NCBI RefSeq assembly: GCF_030867145.1
Contig: NC_134434.1
Span: forward strand, 8,618,001-8,682,000
DNA: 64,000 bases
DNA from: Opisthocomus hoazin
Taxonomy: Eukaryota; Chordata; Aves; Opisthocomiformes; Opisthocomidae
Reading direction: 5' to 3'
Position 1 is the first letter of the stretch; every line of letters begins with the position of its first letter. Below the pieces are notes generated by a model, which saw only the letters and a list, made by a program, of their open reading frames with translations, did not search any database and was not told the DNA's origin. A program made the position numbers and the translations under genes. Of this stretch, positions 58,001 through 64,000 are shown piece after piece.

Positions 58001-61000
58001 TGGTGGCACGGACCTCCCTGCTGGCCCCAGCGCCGAGCCGGCTGCCGCCGAAGACTCTAAGCCGGCGAAACTGAAATCCTCCCTGCTGGCCAGCGCCGGG
58101 CTGGAGCCGAGCAGCACCACGTCCCCGCCACCGGCCAAGAAGCTGGCGCTCTCTGCCAAAAAGGTGAGTGCCCGGAGACTTCAGCCCGGAGACTTCAGAT
58201 GCCCGGAGACTTCAGCCGGCGCCTTGCGCCTTCTGAGCTGGTGCTTGTGCTGGGGGCAAGCGCAGAGCGAGTGCTGGGTGTCTTGCGAAGCCAAGGGTGG
58301 GCAGGGAGAGCCCCTCAGCCCCAGGGCTGCAGCAGTTGCTCTGCCCTCCCTCTGGGTCGGGGTGCGGGGCCAGGCCCCTGCTGTCGTTTGCATCCCTGCG
58401 TGGTGCAGGGCAAGGGGCTCCGGCCGCCTTACCAGGACGGAGGGGTGGTGGTGCCCATCCCTGCGGCGCGGCGGCCTCGCCAGCCGTCTCGGGGCAGCGT
58501 GTCCCCTGGGGCGAGGGAGAGCGGGTGACGTGCCCCCTCCCTGACAGCAGCGTGGGACTGGCCCTCTGGGCACCGCCGTGCAGCCGGGGCTCGGGACGGT
58601 GCGCCGGGGTTTCTGTTCTTTAAATTTCCTTCCTGCCTTTTTTCCTTTGTTCTTCTAACTGAAAACACTTCTGATTCTTCTTCTACCACCCCTCACTTCC
58701 CTCCCCCCATCTGTGTCTGTTCCCCTCCCTTTTCTCTGGGCTCCCCTTTTTATTTTCTCCTCTTGGCTCATGGAAACCTCTTTTCCTTAGACCACCAAGT
58801 TTTTATTTATGTCAATAACTGCAGGGCAGCACCCCGCGGAAGGCGAGCGGAAGTGACCGCCACGCACAACCTCACCCACAATTTGCTGACCGCACGTACC
58901 CCATGAACACCACCCACCCCGACTCCTCTCCCCGGCCTGTCGGCAAGTCGAGGTGAGCAGTGCCTGGCGCTCCCAGGCTCCTGCCCGGCAGCAAGGCCAG
59001 CGGCAGCCTTGGGGCCCTCCATGAGGCAGCTCTCCGGCATCGCAGCCGGCTCTCCTGTTCTCCTGGGCTGGCAGGGCTTGCTCTGGATCCTAGAAGCGGG
59101 GCAGTTTCCCTGACTGTCGGCACAGGGTAGGAGGGAGCTTTGCGGGCTCTGCCCACATACTAGCGTCCCGTGGGATCAGGAGGCACCAGCCTGGTCTAGA
59201 TCTTGCCCCGGATCTCCCTTGTAACCTTCCCCATCGGCATGCGCCGCAGCAGCCCGCGCTCTTCCCTAATCCCCGGTGGGACAGCGTGTGCCCGGCACGT
59301 TGCTGACACGGGGCGGGTGCAGGATCACTGTGCGCTCACAGCTGCTGCTCCCAGAGCAGGGTCTGATGCCGATTTCATGGCTGAGGCGGCAGCAGTTGGG
59401 TGCTGTGTTTGTGCACCTCGGGGTGGGGAGGAAGAGAGGGGCTCCTGCTCCTGACCTGGCTTTCAGATCACGTCAGCCTCTTTTCCTGTCCTTCAGGCTG
59501 TCCTCATCTGCTCCCAAACTGCCAAATCCCGAAAAGCCTGCCTTCAGCTTCACCCTCGACTTGGCCCCTCAGTCCCCAGCCTGCCCCCTGACCAACGGTT
59601 CCACTGCCCACCCTTCGCCCCACCTTCCTCCCTGCAGCAGGGAGAGGCGGCCCAGCCAGGTCACCCCTGGCTCCTCTAAAAAGAAGCGGCGAAAGCAGCA
59701 TCGTGGAGCAGACAGCAGCCTTCGTGCTCCAGCTGCAAAGGGCAAGGATGAAGTCTCCAGCCCCCCTCGGAAGAAGAAGAATCTGGCTCAGGAGGGCTCG
59801 GTGTCCCTCGCAGGGAAGGGTCCCAGCGGTGGCCAGGAGGGGCTGGGCTGTCAGGACCTGGAGAGCTGGCCCAAGCAGCAAGTGTCAGACCCCAGCACTC
59901 ACCTGGACACAGAGCCCGTCTTCCCCCTCAAGAAGAAGAAGAAAAAGAGAAGGTTGGAGGAGACAGAAGAGCGCAGCTCTGGGGCACTGTCCTCGGGCAG
60001 GTGAGGGGCTAGGGTCACATGAGAGCCCTGCGCACCTCGGTTCTGCCTGATGTTGGGCTCCCCAGGCTGCGGCCGGATGCCTCTCCTCTTTCTGCGGGTG
60101 CGATGAGCCTTGCCATGGAGCCAGCTGAAGCGCCGGCTTGCTGGGGGTGGTTTCGCTCCTCCCCGCGTGCCACGCTGGGGTGTGGGTGTCCCTTTGTGCC
60201 ATTGCCCTGTGGGGAGCTCAGACGCTCCCCGCTCTGCTCTGCTCTGCTCTGGCTAGAGCCAGCTGACCCCTGCTGCCTTCCCCAGCTCCAGGAGGGCTGA
60301 GCTGGAGCCCTGGAGGGCAAAGCAGCAGCGGAGCATGGAGGCTGGGGCTGGGGAGAGCGAGCACCGCAAGCGCAAGCGGAGGGAGAGCCTCAGCCCAGCC
60401 GAGGAGCCGCTGGCTGTCAACGGTGTCCACGACGCAGCCGGCACCCCAGGTATGACCCTGTGCCTCCAGCTGCTCTGTTGCCCACACAGCCCCTCCACGC
60501 TGGAGTGCGGTCCCCAGTGCGTGCTGGCCCCCACGGCTGCCCGGTGGTCCCGTCCTCCTGCCCTGTGTCCTTGGCTGGCCTGCCTGCAGGCCTGCGCCCC
60601 GCCGCTGCCGGAGGGCTGTGCGGCTGTACCCTGGGTGAGGGTGTGCTCCCCTCCAGCCTGCGCCGACAGGCTCCGCGAGGGGTGAAGGTTTGCCCACGGC
60701 CCCTCCCTGCCCAGGACAGGCCCCAGTGTGCCCAAATGCCCTGCGCCATCAGGACCTTGTTAGTCCCACGGTGTCTCCTGGGGGGAGGTCTGCCTTGGAG
60801 ATGGAGCGACACGGGAGCTGCCTCTGCCTTCCCCTCACCCCGCCTGTTCCTGCAGCGGCAGCGTGGGCCTGGGACAGCCAGGCTGGAGAGGGGCACAGGC
60901 GCTGCCCGGCTGCCCCGAGCCCTGAGCCCAGCCGTGGGGCTGGCACAGCGCGCGGGAGCCAGGAGTCCAGCGTGGTGGAGGAGCTGCTCAGGAACTCCTT

Positions 61001-61572
61001 GGACAAGGCTTATGGCAAAGAAGGTAATGTCCACTGGCCTGGGCGGGTGAAGGGCCATGCAGCCCCCCTGCCCGGAGGCCTGGAGCTCCCCCAGCCCAGG
61101 CAGCTGCCGGGGCTCCCGGGGCTGGGCAGATGTGCCTGGCCGAGGGGCTGTTGGGGGTCCCCCAGCGTGGGGTGCTGGGCTGAGACGCAGGGTGGGCGCA
61201 GCGGAGCCCAGTGCCGTGCTCCCTGCTCACCGTGCTGCCCCCCAGTCTTGACATGGGCGGGAGAGGCCTCGGCCGTCAGCCAGGACGCCATTCGGGATGC
61301 AGTGTGGGCCCGCAGCAGGACCGTCATCGACGAGTGGGACGAGGAGTTCGACAGAGGGAAGGTGGGTGCCGGCCGCGTCCTGGGGCGGGGGGCAGCAGCC
61401 CCTGCGCTCTGACCCCAGGAGCCTTCCTGCCCCTGCGCAGGTGAAGAAGCCGAGGAAGCCGAAGCGGGAGCACAAGAGGCACTTCAATCCCTTCCAGCAG
61501 CTGCAGAGCAAGCGCAACTTCTGGTCGGTGACGCATCCCGCCAAGGTGGCCAGCCTGAGCCACCGGCTCTGA
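52075..61572 (+). CDS. USP36: USP36, nucleolar ubiquitin-specific protease
   Basis: Eighteen coding exons: 52075-52324, 52396-52617, 53329-53439, 53759-53861, 54463-54530, 54956-55026, 55423-55505, 55837-55945, 56212-56352, 56658-56758, 57057-57195, 57468-58163, 58825-58952, 59497-60000, 60286-60449, 60856-61023, 61246-61361, 61441-61572. The sum is 3306 nt, 1101 aa (human about 1120). The USP domain spans about residues 121-420: Cys box [14 protein letters not shown] with nucleophile Cys130, and His box [13 protein letters not shown] with His380. Zinc-finger-like CxxC pairs are CSVCK and CAKCK. The long tail is disordered, Ser/Pro-rich and holds Lys/Arg clusters ([19 protein letters not shown]) expected for nucleolar targeting. 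It ends with the conserved block DEEFDRGK...[13 protein letters not shown]36 removes ubiquitin from nucleolar proteins such as NPM1 and fibrillarin, stabilises MYC and supports ribosome biogenesis. The catalytic half is well conserved; the tail is divergent. Confidence 0.95.
58171..58215. repeat. 14-bp triplication directly after a USP36 splice donor
   Basis: CCCGGAGACTTCAG occurs at 58171-58184, 58185-58198 and 58202-58215. The first copy begins 7 nt after the donor GT of exon 12 (58164). Confidence 0.9.
60232..60252. repeat. (CTCTG)n short repeat in a USP36 intron
   Basis: Four CTCTG pentamers occur about 35 bp before an acceptor, contributing to its pyrimidine-rich tract. Confidence 0.75.
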
Positions 61573-61900
61573 GGTGAGCGCCGGGGCCGGGGGGGGCCGG
61601 GGGGCCGCCCGCGGGCTGCTAACGCCGCTCCCTTCCCCCCCAGGTGGAGATCCGCGGAGCCGGCCCGGGCCCAGCAGCGGGGGGGACCCCTGGGCAGTGC
61701 CTGCAGCTGCGGAGAGGGACGGCGGCCCTGCGGGGAGCGTGCGTGCGGCTGCGGGGCCGGGCTCGGGGCTGCCCCCCGTCCCCCCCCCCCCCCGGCGCAG
61801 TGAAGCCGTTGGCCGCGGGCGGGCCCCGCGCGGGGGGGGGCGGGGTCCGGCGGGGGCGGGGCGCTGCCGCCGCGGGCAATAAATGGACGGTTGTTTGTCA
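61573..61900 (+). other. USP36: USP36 3'UTR with a probable 70-bp intron
   Basis: One base after the stop, GGTGAGCG offers a strong donor (GT at 61574). A pyrimidine tract with CCCCCAG ending at 61643 offers the acceptor. Splicing would remove 70 bp entirely within the 3'UTR. The UTR ends shortly after the AATAAA at 61878. Confidence 0.55.
61878..61883 (+). terminator. USP36 poly(A) signal (AATAAA)
   Basis: A canonical hexamer followed by the GT-rich GGACGGTTGTTTGTC. It lies 306 nt after the stop codon and only 149 bp before the CYTH1 start codon. Confidence 0.85.
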
Positions 61901-61904
61901 CCCG

Positions 61905-62031
61905 GGCTCGAAAGGGGGCGTGGCCGCTGCGGGGGGGCGGGGCTTCTTGGCACCGCCCGCGTCACGTGCCGCCGGCCCTGGCGGCCTGGGCGCCCTCGTC
62001 AGGCGGGCGGGGCCGGAGCGGCGGCGCCGGG
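61905..62031 (+). promoter_or_regulatory. CYTH1: CYTH1 promoter / 5'UTR
   Basis: CpG-rich, TATA-less sequence contains an E-box GTCACGTG at 61961-61968 and GC-boxes (GGGGCGGGGC near 61935). The compact spacing means promoter elements must lie within the USP36 3' end or in CYTH1 exon 1/intron 1. Confidence 0.55.
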
Positions 62032-62053
62032 ATGGAGGAGGAGGGCGGCTACG
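62032..62053 (+). CDS. CYTH1: CYTH1 (cytohesin-1) first coding exon, partial gene
   Basis: The ATG in a strong context (G at -3 and +4) opens MEEEGGY followed by one base G and a donor GTCAGC. Human cytohesin-1 begins MEEDDSYV with exon 1 ending after the same base of the Val codon, so length, acidity and phase all agree. Gene order (next to USP36, same strand) is as in mammals. Cytohesin-1 is a Sec7/PH-domain guanine-nucleotide exchange factor for ARF proteins at the plasma membrane; those domains lie beyond the window. With only seven residues the call rests mainly on synteny and exon phase. Confidence 0.75.
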
Positions 62054-64000
62054 GTCAGCGGGGCCGGGCGGGGCGGGGGGAGCGCCCGGGGGCGGCGGGG
62101 TCCGCACCGGGCCGGGGGCGGTGGGGCGGGGCCCGGTGTGCGCAGCCGGCCGGGGCGGGCCGTGATCCGCGGGGGGGAGGGGGGGGTCCCGGTGGGGCGG
62201 CCGCGGCTCTCCCGGGGGGGTGGTGGGGGGTGTTCGGGCCGCGCCGCTGCCGGGTTGGTGAGCGGGGTCTCCGGGCCGGGGCGAGGGGCGGCGGGACCCC
62301 CGCCCGCGGGTGACAGCGGCTGCTCGCCCACGCGCGGCCTCCGCGGCACCGGCCGGGCGCGGCCCGGGGGCGGGGGAGGAAGCGCCGGGAGGAAACCGGT
62401 GCCACGGGCAGCGCGGGAGGGGCCCCCTGCCCCCCACCCCACCCCGAGCCTTCCCGGGGCTCAGCCCCCGCCTGTCCCGGCTCAGGCCATGCCCGCGGTG
62501 TTGGTGCTGCCGGGCTCCGGGACCCGCTGCCCTTGGAGCTGGTGCTGCCAGGACCCGCTGCCTGCGGTGCCGGTGCTGCTCGGTTCCAGGACCCGCCGCC
62601 CGTGCGCCCTCCCTCTGCCGCTCGCATTTCGTATTCAGCGCTGCCTCTGCGCCCGTCTGCGCTCGGGCGCTGCAGCCCTGATCGGCAGGCTCGCGTCGCT
62701 GGTGTGCGTTGGGCGTCTCGCAAACCACCCCAGCCCGGGATCGCGTCTGCTGGGCGCGGGAGCACCCGGGGCCCGCTGCCGGGGGGGCCGAGCAGGGCGA
62801 GGTGCCTGGGGGCTGCAGGGCCCCTCTCTCACGCGGGCAGATCGCTGCCCCGCTTGCCATCGTCCGGGTCCGCAGAGCGTTCCCTCCAAGCGCCCAGGAG
62901 CAGGACCGGGCCCGGGGATGCTGCCTGTGCCCCAGCCCTCTGGGGCAGGCTCGGCTGGGTCAGGTTTTCTGGGCGAGGACTTTGCTGAGAGGGCGGCTGG
63001 AGCCTGTCTGGGTGAGATCTGAAACCAAGGTCCCAGCTCTGCGAGCCGCACTGGTGACCGCTCTCCCGGGAGCCGAGGTCACCCGGGCGCCACTGCTGCG
63101 GGTGACGGTGCTGCTGGCGGCAGCGCTGGCTCAGGGGCTGGCGTCCTGCCTGCCGCGGTGTTCGGTGCCGCTGGTGAGCGGCTGCTGCTCCACGCCGGGA
63201 GCGACTGCGCTCGGCAGCGGGGTGTTTGCCCTGCGAGGTGAGGCGCAAGTGCCTGGCGCTGCTGCTGCGCGGCCTGGCACGGGCGCTGTTGGATGCGGCC
63301 CATCAGCGGGAGAGCGCTGCAGGGAGCGATTCTGTGGGCAGCCGCTCGCCGCTTCCCAGAATCACCTGGAAGACGTCCCGGGCCGTCTGGCAGCACCACG
63401 AACTGCCCGTCACCACGCCGCGGAGTCACAGGGCCAGCAGCACCGCCGCCTCCAGGTCCTCCCCGCTGTCCATGCTGCGGGGACATCGTGACCTGCAGCC
63501 TTGCCGAAGCCCTGGAGCTCTGCTGGCTGGGCAGAGGCCTTGGCGTGGTGGGAGCCCGGCGGGGAGGCTCGTGCTGGTGGGGTTGTGCTGACGCCACTGT
63601 CTGCCCCGTGCCACACGGCCCCTCTCCAGCCGTCTGCCTCGGCAGAGAGCAAATCCCAGGCGAGCAGCTGGAGGCACAGATGTGGGCTCCCCCCGCTGCC
63701 GCCGGGGCCTGGGGCCGCGCTCCCACCCCTGCCCAGCATCACCCTTGGGGATGGCGGTGAGACCGATGGACCAGAGCTGACTGAGCGCGGCAGTGCGAGG
63801 GCCCACGGCTCTGGACAACGAGGCGGCCATGTCCTGGTGGGGAACTGGCCCAGCTGCTCCTGCCATGCCGAGCTGCAGCACCAGTGAGCAGCCTGCCGCG
63901 GGGAGCCCCGGCCCGTCCCGGCACCGTGTCCCGAGCCGGGCCCAGCCCCAGGGCAAGGGATTGGGCAGCACCGGTAATCCTGCGGCACCCGAGGGATTAC
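62054..64000 (+). other. CYTH1: CYTH1 intron 1 (5' part)
   Basis: No further exon was recognised to the window end. The GC-rich open frames on both strands lack family motifs. It holds a degenerate repeat at 62498-62610. Confidence 0.6.
62498..62610. repeat. Degenerate tandem repeat, about 35-40 bp unit
   Basis: Three units of GGTGCTGC...GGACCCGC(T/C)GCC lie in a row within CYTH1 intron 1. Confidence 0.6.

Noticed and set aside
1-64000. tRNA, rRNA, known microRNA, endogenous retrovirus or DNA transposon
   Set aside because: No cloverleaf with A/B boxes, no rRNA core, no LTR or reverse-transcriptase-like stretch outside the CR1 3' ends, and no terminal inverted repeats with a transposase were recognised.

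Overview
The window is vertebrate nuclear DNA, most likely from a bird and from a GC-rich microchromosome. Evidence: very high GC with CpG-island promoters, short introns (70-900 bp in most genes), few interspersed repeats, two CR1 LINE 3' ends with the typical avian ATTCTGTG-like tail, and an order of seven genes that is the human 17q25.3 block. Assignment to the equivalent of chicken chromosome 18 is from general knowledge of synteny, not shown by the sequence. I see no bacterial, phage or viral genes and no CRISPR array.

Layout. 1-14228: non-coding DNA upstream of the RBFOX3 coding exons, probably 5' introns, made of GC-rich filler, minisatellites and AT-rich islands that look like conserved regulatory elements. 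14229-22300: RBFOX3 (NeuN), plus strand, eleven coding exons and the 3'UTR. 22575-26969: ENGASE, minus strand, fourteen exons, tail-to-tail with RBFOX3. 28040-30207: C1QTNF1 (CTRP1), minus strand, three coding exons. 30208-34070: intergenic. 34073-37291: CANT1, plus strand, with a promoter carrying three ZNF143-like sites. 37292-40850: intergenic; mammals have LGALS3BP here and I do not find it. 41165-51080: TIMP2, plus strand, five exons with a 7.2 kb first intron. 51240-61900: USP36, plus strand, eighteen coding exons. 62032 to the window end: first coding exon and part of intron 1 of CYTH1, starting about 150 bp after the USP36 poly(A) signal.

All reading frames were joined by hand from splice signals, phase and family knowledge. 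The exon sums close exactly: RBFOX3 325 aa, ENGASE 716 aa, C1QTNF1 281 aa, CANT1 397 aa, TIMP2 220 aa, USP36 1101 aa. The genes do not form one pathway. They are a neuronal splicing regulator, a cytosolic N-glycan releasing enzyme, a secreted C1q/TNF-like hormone, a Golgi nucleotidase, a metalloproteinase inhibitor, a nucleolar deubiquitinase and an ARF exchange factor, kept together as an old linkage group.

The most unusual items are non-coding. They are a perfect 46-bp inverted repeat with a 3-nt spacer at 7262-7356, a 16-bp complementary pair that would mask the acceptor of the last RBFOX3 exon, a weak donor on the 93-nt RBFOX3 exon with nearby TGCATG motifs, an AP-1 palindrome in TIMP2 intron 1, and the three ZNF143-type sites at CANT1. 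I did not find a previously undescribed multi-gene system.
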